From: Aspidapion aeneum
Lineage: Eukaryota > Arthropoda > Insecta > Coleoptera > Brentidae
Direction of reading: 5' to 3'
Length of the DNA stretch: 64,000 nt
Assembly: GCA_963576565.1 (NCBI GenBank)
Contig: OY755046.1
Span: forward strand, 55,097,471-55,161,470
Shown: positions 47,901 through 59,476 of the stretch, one piece after another
How the letters are laid out: every line of letters starts with the position of its first letter
Position numbering within the stretch: the stretch's first letter is position 1
The notes under the pieces: generated by a model
What the model was told of the DNA's origin: nothing
Seen by the model: only the letters and a program-made list of their open reading frames with translations
Database searches by the model: none
Position numbers and translations under genes: made by a program

Positions 47901-50854
47901 AGGAAATTTTAATGGACGCGGTAAGTAATAAAAATATAAAGCCGGGTTCAGACCAAGTAGACAAAACCGAAACATGATTTTGAAACAAAACTACAACAAG
48001 ACTGAAACAAAAAACAAATACAAATCAGCAACAAAACTGAGACAACCTGTCTACATTGCACACTTAAAAAACAAAAATTTGTGTAGTAGTAGTAGCCCGT
48101 GAAGCTGATGTGATGTTTGATTCATCATGTGGCGGTTCACCTTGAGACTTGTTTCCAGTGATTTGTTTATCCTGTCTACCGTCCAGGAAAAAACTTAAAC
48201 ATTTTTGGGCAAGACCAAGCCTAAAAAAAACGGCAGAATCAAAATTTGGATCAATTGCTAAGCGACTTGCGTAGGGATGATGTAGGCCTACATGGAGAGA
48301 TTCGCTCAAGCTTCAAGAATTCTTTAAGAATGTCTAGTGCAGAATTAGAAAATCTCATATGCTTGATTGGTCCCGCAGTTGCCAAAAAAATACTAACTTC
48401 AGAAATGCTATAAGTGTTACACAATGTTTAGCAATAACTTTGAGATTTCTCGCAACAGATTTTAAAATGAGTGGCAGAATAATGGTAAATTGAGTAATGA
48501 ATCTTTCTAGTAACAGATCTATTTTTATAGGTGGAGCCAAAAGCATACAGTCAGCCATTACAGCGGGAGCATGCACTGAAGCCCTTTCTGTAAAAAAATC
48601 TGCAGAAATGGCTGCAATGTTTGGCGACATAAAATTAAGCCAGACCACAGATATTACGCATCTAACTTCGCAAGCTTATGAGGACGATAGTGGACCTCAT
48701 AGTAGGATTATTTATGAGAAGAACAGTCTGCAAGCAAACTATAGGTAGGTAGAGATATATAGTAGGTATATATTAATGTATAATATTCTTCAACAAATTT
48801 TGGAAAAGACCCTTGAATTTAATATTAACCCATATCACATGTTCGTCGACTTCAAGGCAGCATATGACAGCATAATTAGGATTAGACTCTACGATGCAAT
48901 GAATGATCTTAACATTCTGGAAAAGATAATCAAACTCGTTAAAACAACAATGACAAAAGTAGTAGGCAGAGTAGGACTGCAGAACACAACAAGGAGAAAC
49001 TTTAAAAGCAAAAATGGTTCAAGACTTAATGCACTTGCTTGCTTACTTTTTAACATCACCATCGAGAAAGTGATCAAAGAATCTAAGATTGATACCAACG
49101 GCACCATATTGCATATGCTGACGATGTCGACGTTACTGCCCGATCTCTTTCCAGTCTTAGAGAGTCATTTGTTTCACTTACAAGTGCTGCTGAAAATATG
49201 GGCCTTAAAGTCAACGAAGCCAAAACGAAACTCATGGTAGCATTAACAGAAGAACGCCACAGATATATTGGTCAAAACCTTACCATCGGTGATGAAAATT
49301 TTGAAATCTCGAATGTGTTCGTGTTTCTGGGGTGGCTAGTCAACTCCTCCAATACTAAAACAGCTGAAATCACCAGTTTACCAGAAAAACAAATGTCCAA
49401 CTGCACTGTACCTTTGAAAGAAGGATTTTGAGAACCATCTTTAAAGGCGTGTACGAAAATGGGGTTTGGAGGAGGAGATTTGTACGAGTTGTACGAGCTC
49501 TATAATAACCCCGGTGGCCTAGACGTGATGAGTAGCCCAACTGGCCAAAGAAAACCAGGACAGCAAAAATTGAGATGGGAAGATAATGTCACGGCAGACG
49601 TCAAAAACATCGGTCGCCAAATTGGAAAGTCGCTGCTTTACAAAGAGACCACTGTAAAGAGAATCTTGCGAAGGCCAGGACCCAACCAGAGTTGTTAATA
49701 ATCTTAAAATTAAAGCAGCTGATTGAAGGATTTGATATTTAGTAAATATCTTAAATATGTTTTTAGTAAACCCATAAAATCTCAAAAACAATCACAAGCG
49801 GCAATTCCTTACAAACCCTCTGCAGGCGGTAGAACCTCAAATACCACCAAGAACAAATCACACCTGTACTCAACAAGAAATGGATTGTATACAATTCAAA
49901 GTCAGTCCGATGAAAGTAGAAGGTAGGTTTTTTTATTCAATTTACTGAAAAGTGTTGAGCTTTAAGTGCTGTTAGGAGAATAATTGTACAAATTGAAGTG
50001 TTTCAGACGGAGACAAAAATATCTTATCACATGTAAACAATTATTTATCAATTAAAAGCAAACTCGTATTGATTTGTAGAAATAAATATCACTTTCTCTC
50101 TATCTATTTAGTTTTCCTCGATCCATCTTTGGACATAGGTTTTCCCAATATCTTTTTATTTTTCCCGTATGTATCTTCAAATCGTACGCCCAAGTCACTT
50201 GAGGTCTTATCCTACTTCTTTTATTTTCCCAAGGTCTCCAGTTTACAATTAATTTGTTCGATCGTTCATCTCTTTGTCTGATGTTATGACCGGTAAATTT
50301 CCATTTTGAATTTTGCTACCTCTCCTCTCCTCTGATATTCCTTCCTATTGTTTTATTTCATACCCATTCATTCCTTTTTCTATCTGTTAACTTTACATGT
50401 AACATTTATCATTCCATTGCTCTTTAAACTTTTGTTACCTTATTACCAAAGCAGAAACCTTGAGGTTTTTAAATAGTGTACAAATTGTAACTAACATAAA
50501 AATAATGGGGTCTACGTTTTGAAAGTTAACCAAAAAAAGTTCTCTAAAATCATACTAAAAATATAATCCTTTTCACAATTAATAAAATATTATTATTTAT
50601 TTATTTAAAACTCAAAAGACCAAAACGTATTTTATTAATTAAATATTTTTTTATTTAGATCTAGCTTAAGCGAAGGCAAAAAACTCACGGTATCTGACGA
50701 ACCACGCCGAAAAATGTCAAATAGCAGTAGCAGATATAAAGATGGCGGCGGAAGAGCCAGAAGTCCAGCAGTGGACTACATAGAAGTCAGTCCCATAAGC
50801 AATACCAGAAACATGAGTTCTAATATTGAAAATTCTTTGGGCTATCTGCCTTGA
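41977..50854 (+). CDS. 18-exon gene: proline-rich, PTB-domain, Cys-rich protein
   Basis: Predicted coding exons are 41977-42571, 42654-42893, 43060-43306, 43452-43637, 43703-43952, 44105-44330, 44418-44498, 44749-44914, 45004-45258, 45339-45616, 45828-46097, 46370-46576, 46739-46931, 47455-47597, 47768-47920, 48531-48744, 49767-49922 and 50659-50854 (stop TGA). They total 4056 nt, or 1351 residues. Every junction is GT-AG, and phases agree throughout. The start ATG has an in-frame TAA 9 nt upstream. Residues about 15-60 are proline-rich (PPPLPP, possible SH3/WW ligands), with another PPPLPP near 130. A PTB/PID-like domain lies at about 279-440, a basic region near 740, and two Cys-rich modules at about 890-960. 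The C-terminus is Ser-rich and ends LGYLP. This suggests an adaptor or scaffold protein. I do not recognise the gene name. No signal peptide is seen. Confidence 0.85.
43060..43952 (+). CDS. Exons 3-5: PTB/PID-like domain of the 18-exon gene
   Basis: The three exons encode SIPLHDKVTSLDGLQTPLKDLY, then GRLEISSQGLKV, the IAVWSAVKFVVQEI strand, AFLPLITDPDN, SPLFAVVMRKFG and LECHGFVCQTSEDA, and the helix AIVIAATLYKSLVSHMK. This strand-strand-helix order, with an LECHGFVC strand followed by a C-terminal amphipathic helix, is the pattern of PTB/PID domains (compare ..CHVF-C...A..I...L...F). Such domains bind NPxY-type peptides or phosphoinositides. The specificity cannot be read here. The acceptor of exon 4 is a tandem cagcag-type site (43451/43454), which may add or drop one Ser. 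Confidence 0.7.
45828..46576 (+). CDS. Exons 11-12: paired cysteine-rich modules
   Basis: Exon 11 ends with CSECSYDSDTCTCTSADKCYC (spacing C-x2-C-x6-C-x-C-x5-C-x-C). Exon 12 starts with CLCSEDLILCGCDTDSC and then ESNKCYCPYG. The two modules share the D-(T/S)-C...KCYC end and are separated by an intron and a Ser/Gly/Lys-rich linker, as if one module was duplicated. Cysteine spacing like this can bind metal or form disulfides. No known zinc-finger class fits well. The rest of the exons is Ser/Lys/Arg-rich. Confidence 0.6.
46577..46738 (+). other. Stop-free 162-nt intron (retention candidate)
   Basis: It is bounded by a good donor (ATGA|gtatgt) and acceptor (tatttttag|g). It is T-rich and exactly 54 codons long, with no in-frame stop. 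If kept, it would add a hydrophobic stretch (FKFLFFILELGFLAIKC) and a further hydrophobic segment with Cys residues. Removing it keeps the frame as well (A|GA joins to give Arg-Glu-Ser). T-richness favours a real intron that could be retained. Confidence 0.5.
47608..47758. mobile_element. Small DNA element filling intron 14 of the PTB gene
   Basis: It aligns end to end with the element at 57404-57543: tatccttaaa, the ggtttggc(c/t)ttgc(g/a)ttac block, atgcgttacgaaggg, and tcaaaaatcctgaatttttgc followed by (g/a)t(a/t)acgtaattt. The inverted ends are ccttaaa..tacgtaa / ttacgtaatttaagg-like. The host intron is 47598-47767, so only about 10 nt at each side are not element. See findings. Confidence 0.75.
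47945..48490 (+). mobile_element. PIF/Harbinger fragment in intron 15
   Basis: 48240-48400 reads QLLSDLRRDDVGLHGEIRSS, then FKNSLRMSSAELENLICLIGP, and after a frameshift NFRNAISVTQCLAITLRFLAT. This is the N-terminal region of Harbinger-type DDE transposases (F-N-LRMS---F--LL--I-P...ISP-ERLA-TLRFLATG). The gggttcagaccaagtagacaaaac stretch at 47943 may be the left terminal repeat. No DDE catalytic core remains. Confidence 0.7.
48776..49735 (+). mobile_element. LINE relic in intron 16
   Basis: The frames give LQQILEKTLEFNI, HMFVDFKAAYDSI (polymerase motif A), LVKTTMTKVVG, GSRLNALACLLFNITIEKVI (motif B, xGLRQGDALACLLFNIALEK type) and MGLKVNEAKTKLM. They continue with YELYNNP, GQQKLRWEDNV and IGRQIG. 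The YADD motif is lost in a frameshift (AYADDVD is read as HMLTMST). It is truncated and dead, in sense orientation to the host gene. Confidence 0.85.
50080..50450 (-). mobile_element. Antisense LINE 3' fragment in intron 17
   Basis: On the - strand it reads LTDRKRNEW/KGMNGYEIKQ, then KSKWKFTGHNIRQRDERSN, VNWRPWENK and RPQVTWAYDLKIHTG. This is the same tail family as 4640-5000 (shared atgttacatgtaaag and atagaaaaaggaat stretches). The relic is on the strand opposite to the host gene. Confidence 0.7.
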
Positions 50855-51063
50855 TAATTTTATGATACCTAACTAGTTAAAAAAAAATTTGAGTAAGAAC
50901 TAAACAATAATAGTTATGCTAAAGACCCTGTATATATGATATGTTTTAAAGAGAAGCGACGAACTTATCAAAGTCAAACATATAAAAGTCAAAAAATAAG
51001 GAGGAAAATATCTGTCCTCTATACTCTATCATTGTTTAGAGAGGGATGCACGTTGCGTCCTTA

Positions 51064-51300
51064 GCGTCGGTACACACACGCGTTTTTCTGCAGCGCGTTG
51101 ACGCCGCAGTGCCGCAGCGTTACCGCAATTGCGGTCCGTGGTGCCGGTACTCTAACGCGTTTTTCTGCAGCGCGGTACCGCTGCGACATCGCGCTGCAGA
51201 AAAACGCATGTGTGTACCGGCACCACATAGCGCAATTGCGGTAATGCTGCGGCACCGCGGCGTCACCGTGCTGCAGAAAAACGCGTGTGTGTACCGGCGC
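51064..51300. mobile_element. GC-rich palindromic element, TTA target duplication
   Basis: Each arm contains gcg(t/c)cggtacacacacgcg and tttttctgcagc, then a gacgccgc(a/g)gtgccgcag block, then ttaccgcaattgcg, followed by a second copy of the same motif series, so the arms are internally duplicated. The whole 237 bp can fold into one long hairpin. TTA flanks both sides (51061-51063 and 51301-51303), as expected for Harbinger-type elements. Three open frames over it are by-products of GC-richness. Confidence 0.85.
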
Positions 51301-51389
51301 TTATAGATATAGAAATAGAAATAAATATATTTTTTAATCTTTTGACAAATATATACCGGGGGTGAGGAATAAACGTGTTCGTTTTTGTA

Positions 51390-51601
51390 GAGTCGGGGAC
51401 TTTTTAAATTGCAGTTGTATTTTTTTTCTGTCAAAATTAATCATTTAAAGAAATCGAAAAAAATAAAGTTTTAAATATGTATGTACCTATACAGAGAGGT
51501 AAGGTTCACAATTTTTTTGTTTTGGTTTAAACTACTTTTCCGAATTTTAAGTAGGAATATTTTTTATTGCCTAGGGCGGCAATTTAAAAAGTCCCCGACT
51601 C
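51390..51601. mobile_element. Mariner-like MITE, TA target
   Basis: Inverted ends gagtcggggactttttaaat and its reverse complement are exact over at least 22 bp. TA flanks on both sides (51388-51389, 51602-51603). The interior is AT-rich without coding. Confidence 0.85.
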
Positions 51602-51779
51602 TATATATGTTGCATGTTAATTGATGTCACTTAGCTCTGATAACTTAAATTATTTTTGGGAAACGTCAATGCAGAAGAAAACAATATGACCAAAACATGT
51701 CAGCTTTTAGAGTTTGTCGTGTCTCTCTTTTTTAAAAATATATCATACATACGGAGTCTCTAGTTTATACTGCTTGCTA

Positions 51780-52016
51780 CAGAGTGGCGCACCCAGGAAT
51801 ATGTCTTGTGAGGGGGCCCAAGGCCTCAGGGGGGGGGGGCAAAGGCCTCAAGGGGTGCCCAAGTCCTCAAGGGGGTCCGAGGACTCATATTGTCATATTT
51901 TATGTTATTTTATCTTTTTGATCATGAAATCTGTGGAAAATATCTAAAAAAATCTTACGTTTGCGGGGGCCGGGCCCCGAGGCTCCGAGGTTTTACCCCT
52001 GGGTGAGCCCGTGACT
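51780..52016. mobile_element. hAT-like non-autonomous element
   Basis: The left end is cagagtggcgcacccaggaa. The right end in reverse complement is tagtcacgggctcacccagg. The interior has long G and C runs (ggggggggggg, ccgggccccgagg). The inverted match is imperfect, and the target duplication is not clear (perhaps ctac). Confidence 0.55.
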
Positions 52017-52621
52017 ACAAAATATTTACAAATTAAATAAAAGTATAATATTTGTTTGAAATTAATAAATAGATATTTAACTAGTATAATAAACATACAT
52101 TTTTCTGCTTGCTCATTAATAAAATAAATTATATGTACTTATGTAAATGTTTTTGCCTACTTCTGTACCTTCTTCTAGTTTAGTAAAAATTATATAATTC
52201 ATGTTCCTTTTGTTATATAATTATTTTTCAATACGTTTATGCTTAGATAGCTTTTTGCCATACATTAGTAAAATAAAATATTATTATTTTTATTCTACAT
52301 AGAAAAATTATTCTAGTATTTTACGTGCAATATAATTAGGTAGGTATTATTAAAGTAATTTAATATATTTTTATAAAAATATATTTGGGATACGTGGCAA
52401 TATACACATTATTATTTATTTGGGATAGGTGCAATTATGGGAAAAGTTTGTTGTAGGGCTTTATAGGTTACTCTAATTTTAGGTACTTATTGCAATAATT
52501 TTTATTTAAATTAGATTTTTAATTGTATTTTAGTATTTAATACTATATTTTATACCTAAAATTTGCATAGTATGTGCAATATTTCTAAAAAGTGATATTT
52601 ATTTAATAAAATCTTTATCTA

Positions 52622-53275
52622 TACAGGATGTCCCATATCTAAGGGGCCATAGGCCAACAGGTGATAGAGGAGGTCATGCCTGATAAAAAAGTTCCTATAA
52701 TGTATAGGTCAAAGCTTTTTCTTGGTCGAGATACAGAGCATCAAAGATGGCAATTTTTGAAACTTTTTTGATTATAACTTTTAAAAAAAACGCAATAAAA
52801 ATATGAAATTTGGTCGTGTTTTAGAACAAAAGCAATAAATTGAAATAGAAATTATTTTTAAAAAATTAGTTGGTAATTTTTTTTTTTTATCTATTTTTTT
52901 GGTAAAAACTTTTATAAATGCCATAAGCAATGTTTTTTTTATATTTTTTGTTAATAAAAACAAGTCTTACATTATTTTTTAAAAATATAAGTAAGCAAAA
53001 ATTAATTTTTTTCGAGATTATTTTGTCAGCCTGTATCTCATCAACTTGTAATTTTATCAAAAAAAGAAATATTACATTTTTGAATCACAATTAGCTGAGT
53101 ATTCAGCTGGCTGTGACAGATTTTTTTTTTTGTAAACCTTACCCTCCTGTCTTCTAACTTTAAAGATCCTATATCTTAAAAAAAGATGTGTGTGAACCCC
53201 TATGTTATATAAACTTTTTTCTTGGAAATAACCTCCTCTATCGCCTGCTGCACTTTGGCCCCTAAGTTATGGGAG
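52622..53275. mobile_element. 650-bp inverted-repeat element
   Basis: The left end tcccatatctaaggggcc... is followed by a ggtgatagaggaggt block. The right end is the reverse complement: acctcctctatcgcc, then ggcccctaagttatggga. A tacaggatg motif precedes the left end. The interior is AT-rich with no coding. Confidence 0.65.
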
Positions 53276-53759
53276 TAGTAAGTAGATAAGCGAAGTTTTT
53301 GTGAAAAGGGTACGTAAGTGAATTTTTCTTTAATTAAATATATTTTGTTTTAAGTTTAATTTAAATCCTTTATTTACCTTTTAAATCTGTTTTAACTATA
53401 ATAAAAACATATATAAATATTTACCTATAGTTAGTAAAATTATTTAAGAATAAAGAAAATTAAAATACAAGACTTGGTTTGACTAGAAGTTTCGGATACA
53501 AACAGTTCATATTTTATTTAAACCTTAAAAATAGTGCAAATAAAAAAAAAATACAAAGAACTAGAAACCTACATTATAAGTTCATTGGGCACCTCTAATC
53601 TTTTTTTTAAATATGATATATATTTTGGAAATAATAAATATAACAAAATTAAAATTAACAATAAAATAAAAAATACATTTAAAAAGTATAAATCAACAAA
53701 AAAAATCAGGAACAAATTAACAAACATAAAACAACCATTTCCAGACATGAATCATGCCG

Positions 53760-54130
53760 TTGACTCAAAGTACCCAGAACACCAACAGCATTTCCTCGCT
53801 GGATTGTAATACTAATTCTTTTGGTGAACAAGCATTTAAAATGACTTTATTTAATAAATTCTTTAATAATTTCTTTGCTTCCTTAACCCAAGGACCGTGT
53901 GTTTCCACTGCAAATGGTATGAAGATGTAGCGGTCTGAAAGCTCTTCGTATTTAAAAAAATATATATATTTCCAGCTAAACATGCAGCCATACCAGCCTT
54001 TTTAGATGTTCTATCAATATAGGATTCGGCAAGAGTATGTCTGTATATAGCACCTCAAACCAAACTCCTTCCCGATCTCCAAGGAATCAAGGAGACCCCA
54101 TTCGCACGCTTCCCATCCGTTCTGCAGATA
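53760..54130 (-). mobile_element. LINE C-terminal relic (DGKR / AVET family)
   Basis: On the - strand it reads TDGKRANGVSLIPWRSGRSL, a stop, then YRHTLAESYIDRTSKKAGMAA, YEELSDRYIFIPFAVETHGPW and KEAKKLLKNL. A shifted frame near 53800 gives IQRGNAVGVLGT. This order (DGKRPDG...PW..GR.L.WD......Y.F.P.AVET.GPW...IQRGNA) is the C-terminus of a well-known class of retroelement polyproteins in animal genomes. Confidence 0.75.
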
Positions 54131-55173
54131 CAGTGAATATCGGTTATAACGACATTGAATTGAATAATTTCGGGCGTTATAACAGAGCGTTGTTATAGAG
54201 AAATAAAAAAAAATTAATAAAAAAACACCCAACTGCTAAATTTACTTGTAAGTACTAGTCGCAGTTGAGTACAAAATTGTTAGGTATACCTATAATGTAC
54301 GACATGCTTCAACATTTTGTATTTTTATAAATCAGGTTATTGGGTAATTTTGTACCTAACTGCGACTACAAGTAATACAAGTAAATTTAGCAGTTGAGTG
54401 TGTTTTTTATTTAAAAGATTTTTTATTTCCAACTTTTAGGTTTAATTCATATTCAGCTTTATAAAAAGCACTATGCATTTACAATCTCTTTAGCTTTACC
54501 CAAAAAGTACGTGCAGATTTTCTACGAACGCGAACAGTGTTACCTTCCATTGAAGAAAGGTGGGAGGGGAGAGGGAACTAGTAAAATGGTGTCGAAAAAA
54601 TCTTAAAGCGTGTGCCGAAAGAATTTTTGAAATCGCTCTATATTTGATAAAATTATGCGAATATGGTTTTTGAATAGAGTGGGGTGAATGACAGGAGGGG
54701 AGATGGGTGGGAGCAGGGAGGACTACAAAGTAACTACAGCAAATTATTGGATATTTGCAATGGGTAATCAAATTAATTTCAATAAAATCGCCTGTAATTT
54801 AGATAATTTGTCTGCCTTAAAGCCAGTATTATGTGACAAAATGGTGTCTGAAGACAGCCAAGTTGATTCCTGTTTAAAAAAATATAGCCTATAGCACCTT
54901 CGGGATCAGTAGCAATTCAACGACACCTTTTTTGTCACAATCGGTTCAGCCGTTTAGCCTCTACCGTGACACAAACATACATATTTACTTACATATATAC
55001 AACAATAGAAAAACCTCTATAGTGGATAAGATAAACCTTCCTTTCGCCGTGCTGCAGTTGAGTAAAAAAGTAACAAAATGGGTTATATTATAGAACTCGG
55101 TCGGGACCTTAATATGTTGTCGCTATAACCGATATGTCGTATTGTCCGATATCGTTATAAGCGATATTTGCTG
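54131..55173. mobile_element. Pogo-like non-autonomous element, TA target
   Basis: The left end is cagtgaatatcggttataac. The right end in reverse complement is cagcaaatatcgcttataac. TA flanks both sides (54129-54130, 55174-55175). No full transposase is present. The interior is host to the foldback at 54221-54411. Confidence 0.75.
54221..54411. mobile_element. Foldback nested in the pogo-like element
   Basis: The left arm aaaacacccaactgctaaat...cgcagttgagtacaaaatt is repeated inverted on the right (aattttgtacctaactgcg...atttagcagttgagtgtgttttt). Arm length is about 70 bp. Confidence 0.8.
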
Positions 55174-55419
55174 TACCAACATATTACTTATGTTTTATTC
55201 ACTTTTTAAAAGACAAATTATAAAATATGAGCTATCCGTACCATTTTTAGCAAAAATACAATTGTTCATGTTTTAGAATACATAGTAGACAAGAGGTCAA
55301 AATTTATTTAAATTTGGAACATTTTTAAAGCACTATGTTAGTTTCACCTCTGCTTATGTATATAAATAATAGCTTGTGTTCAAATATTACAAAATATATA
55401 TCTTATATTAAATTTAATA

Positions 55420-58400
55420 TTAATCCAATGGATTTTCTGTTAAATTGTGCCACTGTTCGTGTCTATGGTCGGGATAACGAATCATGTCTAACCAATGTTT
55501 TAGTCTCTGCCCTAAAATCCAAAAAAAAATTAGAGAACTAAATTCTGGTTTACCAGATATAGTACAAATTATACGCGTTTGTAATGACGTCATTTTTGTT
55601 TATCTTTATTTAGTATATTATAAACAGCCGTGACAATAAACTTTTTAAAAAAGTAGTGTCTATGATTAATTCATTTTTTAAATAGGTAGGTAAATGGTTT
55701 TGTGAATTATCCGTCACTGTCAATCAAAAACATGAGTTTGTCAACTTGTCGAAAATTATTTTAAAAAGTTGTAAAATGCCGAGAAACAAATATTATAGAT
55801 ATAATGAACAACCGAAAAGGGAACAAGTCCGAAATGGAATCGCACTTCAATTTGAAAATGTGCCGCAGATGCAACAAAATTGAGCCCAACAACGATAGTA
55901 AATATAAAAAATAATCTACGCCATACGTTTTTTTCTCACCTGGTGACGTCATTACAAATGCGTATAATTTAAACTATAACCCCCCAATTATAATGATAAA
56001 AGGATATGTAAGATGTCAAGGTTGACGCTTTAAGTATATGATCCCTATAGAGGTGAAACCGGCGAGCTTTGTCATGTTGAGGGGCAGATGGCGCTGAAAT
56101 AAATTCGTCTAATACTCAATATTCAGGGACTGCTGTTTGATTTAGTTGCATGTGCGAGGTCCGAGGTTCATGCCTATCATAAAAATGCCATTAGATCATA
56201 ATAGTTTTCTCTGAATATTGCGTACTACACGAATTTATTTCAGCGCCATCTGCCCCTCAATATAGTAAAGCTCGCCGGTGGCACCTCTATATTTAAGTCC
56301 AAAATTCTGATTATTGGTTAATGTTGGTATATCTTCTCTGTTAATATCAAAAAATTACCTTTAGAACCGTTTCCTCCAAGAATCAGTCCACCCAAATAGT
56401 CGTTAGTCTTTCCATAATCCTTGTCAAAAACTTGAATATACAAGCTTTGCATATAAAGTTCAGTTGGTCTAGTTTCAAACGCAAATTCTTCATTGTATAC
56501 GGGATTCAAGTTTTTCCATTTTATGGTAGTCTTGTGTTTACGATGGAAGGGATCTGGCTTTAATTGCCTAAAACAGTTTATTTGTATAAATATCTCTCTA
56601 CAATAAGACTAATCCTGCTTTGAAAAGCAATATTGTCGAATGATATATATTATAATCTATAATCTTTGGTCGAATGCTGACAGATCTAAAAATAGGCTGA
56701 CAAGAAAATAATGAAAATGTCAGTCTTCCACAATCATTCAGTTCAAAGCAGTGGCGGTTATTCAATAAGGGCTGCGGGGCTGCAGCCCCGGCTAATTTTG
56801 AGTACAGTAATATATTTTTTAGTACAGAATTTTTTTGTTCTTTTTTTCTTACTAATTGCAGGCACATGCCTACAACATTTGTATAATTGGTACGAGGGGC
56901 AAGCCTGTTGCTATTCGGGCTCTTGGGTCTGGTGGGCTCATCGCTCTGCTTGCGATGTACGCTGTGTACATGCGCGGTAGATTTTGCCGGGTCTGTTAAC
57001 CAAACTCCCCCGAATAAAGGACGGACGAATACAGATTGTACCACACATTAAAAAGGATAGAACTATTCAACTGACGTCTCAGCTATGCAAAATTTTAGAA
57101 AATCGGGGTAGTGCAGATGGGATCTGCAAATTTGTACCTAGTTGAGTGTTGACATAATTTACGTCATTCCGGTACTTTTATTATTATATTTTAGTGTTTG
57201 CCAAAGCAATAGCATTTCTAATAATTAGTTTTATAAGTGCAGTGTGTGGTAGGTACAAAAAACTTTAATAAAACATGAAAACTACCGAGTATGAACCATT
57301 ACTCACAGGGATTTTAAAAGTTTACCTTTTTTTTAACGAAAAGTTTACCTTTTTTTTAACGAAAAGTTAAAAATCAAATAAAAAGGTCGTCCTTTAGGGC
57401 CTATCCTTAAATTACGTAACGCTCAAGGGGTAAGAGGGGGGGTTTGGCTTTGCATTACACTTAATGGTTTTTTACTTAAATATGCGTTACGAGGGGGGTA
57501 GGGGGTCAAAAATCCTGAATTTTTGCATTACGTAATTCAAGGACGTTAATTCCCTTACCAGATTTAGAAATAACGTACCTATGGGGGAAAAAGTCGCGGC
57601 AAAAACTATATAAGAAAATTCTCTCGCGATGTTTATAAGCGTTTTAAATGGATTTGTGGGTGCAGTGTAAAAAACAAATTATTTGGTTTTCCTTGTTTTA
57701 CATTTGGTGGTGACTCAAAGTGAACTATTTCCGATGCTGACGATTTGAACCATTTACCGGATTTTTTAAAAATTGTCTTGTTCCCCACTTTGCAGAACCG
57801 CCACTTTTAAACCTCACGCGCCGCTACTGGTTCAAAGTAGGATCAGGCTAGAGTCCCTGTATGTGACAGATATTGGCGGAATAAGAGTCACGACAAGCTT
57901 TTCAAAGTAATAAAGATGAGTATATCGGAAATACTCTACTGTCCGCGTTTGGAAAGAGAAACGATCGTCTTTCTTTATCTGACATAGACGTAGAACTTTT
58001 TATTTAAAAAAAATATATTTACGAACTGTGACAAATATGAACCGAACCGAACCGCCAATATCTGTCACATACTCTAGATCAGGCTGCTTAAATTGAAGAT
58101 GCCGCCATTAAAAAGCATGGTTCTTTATGTTTTTAAAATGCATACATTTTTAATATTAATCACCAATTACGAAAAATAAAAAATTATTAAAATCCACAAA
58201 CGTGAATTTTAGTACCCGTGAATTGAAAAATCAAATCACGTTTGTTAGTATTATTTGGCTTAAAAATTCCACTGATTTGACGCTCGCGTCACGTTGCGTA
58301 AAAACGCTAATCAGCGTTGCTCTGGCCTAAAAGACAGAAGAGCTGTCGTAGGTCACGGATGGTTTGTTTTTCTTTGCAATCGATCTTTTCATCGATCGAT

Positions 58401-59476
58401 ATATAATAGCAGTTTATTCTCGCCTGCTCTTGTTCTAATTTCTCTCGTATCTCGGTAGATGGCGCTTCTTGCGAGAATTTTCTCACTATAGACATAGGAT
58501 AAGAGACAAAACCGTCTAATTAACACGTTGGCTACCATATGAGTCACCGGTGATACATAGCCCGAGTGTCCCTACAGCCCACTGTTAAAAAGTCGCACCT
58601 ATCCCCTGTTTTAGTTCATCCCTGTACCATACCCAAAATGTCATTATGTCATTCCTTTCTTTATACAGCGGAGTTTTTTACAAGCATTTAAAATAACTTG
58701 TGTTCGTTATCAACGGTGATGTATAAAGTACAGAAGTAAACTGTACTGTACGAGTCACCGGTGATTCGTATGGTACCCTGGACCAGGATGCGAAAATCAT
58801 GCTTGGTAGCCAACGTGTTAACTTCGCAAGGGTGTCACATTGACCAAGCAGTGTTCTCATGAGTCCCATAAGCACGAAACAGTTAACTGTCAACAATTAT
58901 TAGGTGTCCATTAGATATTTAATCCCCGTGAGGTTAAGCTACTACCCACGGAAAAACATGAGAGAAACAAAAACTTCTTTTTACCCGATTAGCCGTGTTT
59001 AATTATTAAAATCAACGATGTTTTAGCAATTCTACCTGTTCATTTTTGATCAAATCAACACTTATTCTTTTTGAAATTGAAAGTTACCTTGTTCAGTTCC
59101 TTCTATCTTTTGCATTTCATGATCAATTTTAATCTTTTTAAGCACGGAAAGGACGGAGCTTTTTTAATGGACCCTAATTCGGAAAAAAACATCCTATCCA
59201 CCCTATCCAAAAATATTTTTAAAATAGGTAGGTAATAGAAACAACTAAGTATACTTACAGTTTCACAAACGGGTCCGAATACCCGTTGTTATCCATTGGC
59301 AACAGATTCGCACACCTTACGACAGTGACCAGTAGCGACCTCTTTTTGGTGGAGTAACAGAGAGAGAGAAGAATTTGTCCACGTGACCACAAGTCGAAAT
59401 CAAACCACTGGTTCAGTTCCGGAGCAGGAAGAGGACCTTTTTGCTCTGGGCGAAGGTTTTCTAAAGGCACTGTTAG
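55420..59476 (-). CDS. Rph: C2B domain exons of Rph
   Basis: Three exons (59476-59259, 56567-56359, 55511-55420) give SRGQILLSLCYSTKKRSLLV, RCANLLPMDNNGYSDPFVKL, HKTTIKWKNLNPVYNEEFAF, VFDKDYGKTNDYLGG and RLKHWLDMIRYPDHRHEQWH. Loop 1 and loop 3 Asp residues are present (PMD, SDP; FDKDYGKTND), as is the polybasic strand (RKHKTTIKWK). The last intron (about 850 bp) contains two short DNA elements, and the one before it (about 2.7 kb) contains four. Confidence 0.88.

Noticed and set aside
51046..51434. Several frames with repeating RYR / AFFCS patterns
   Set aside because: They lie in the GC-rich palindromic element and repeat with its arms.
56598..57044. 148-residue - strand frame
   Set aside because: It crosses the left boundary and target duplication of the hAT element, so it cannot be an old gene. 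No motif.
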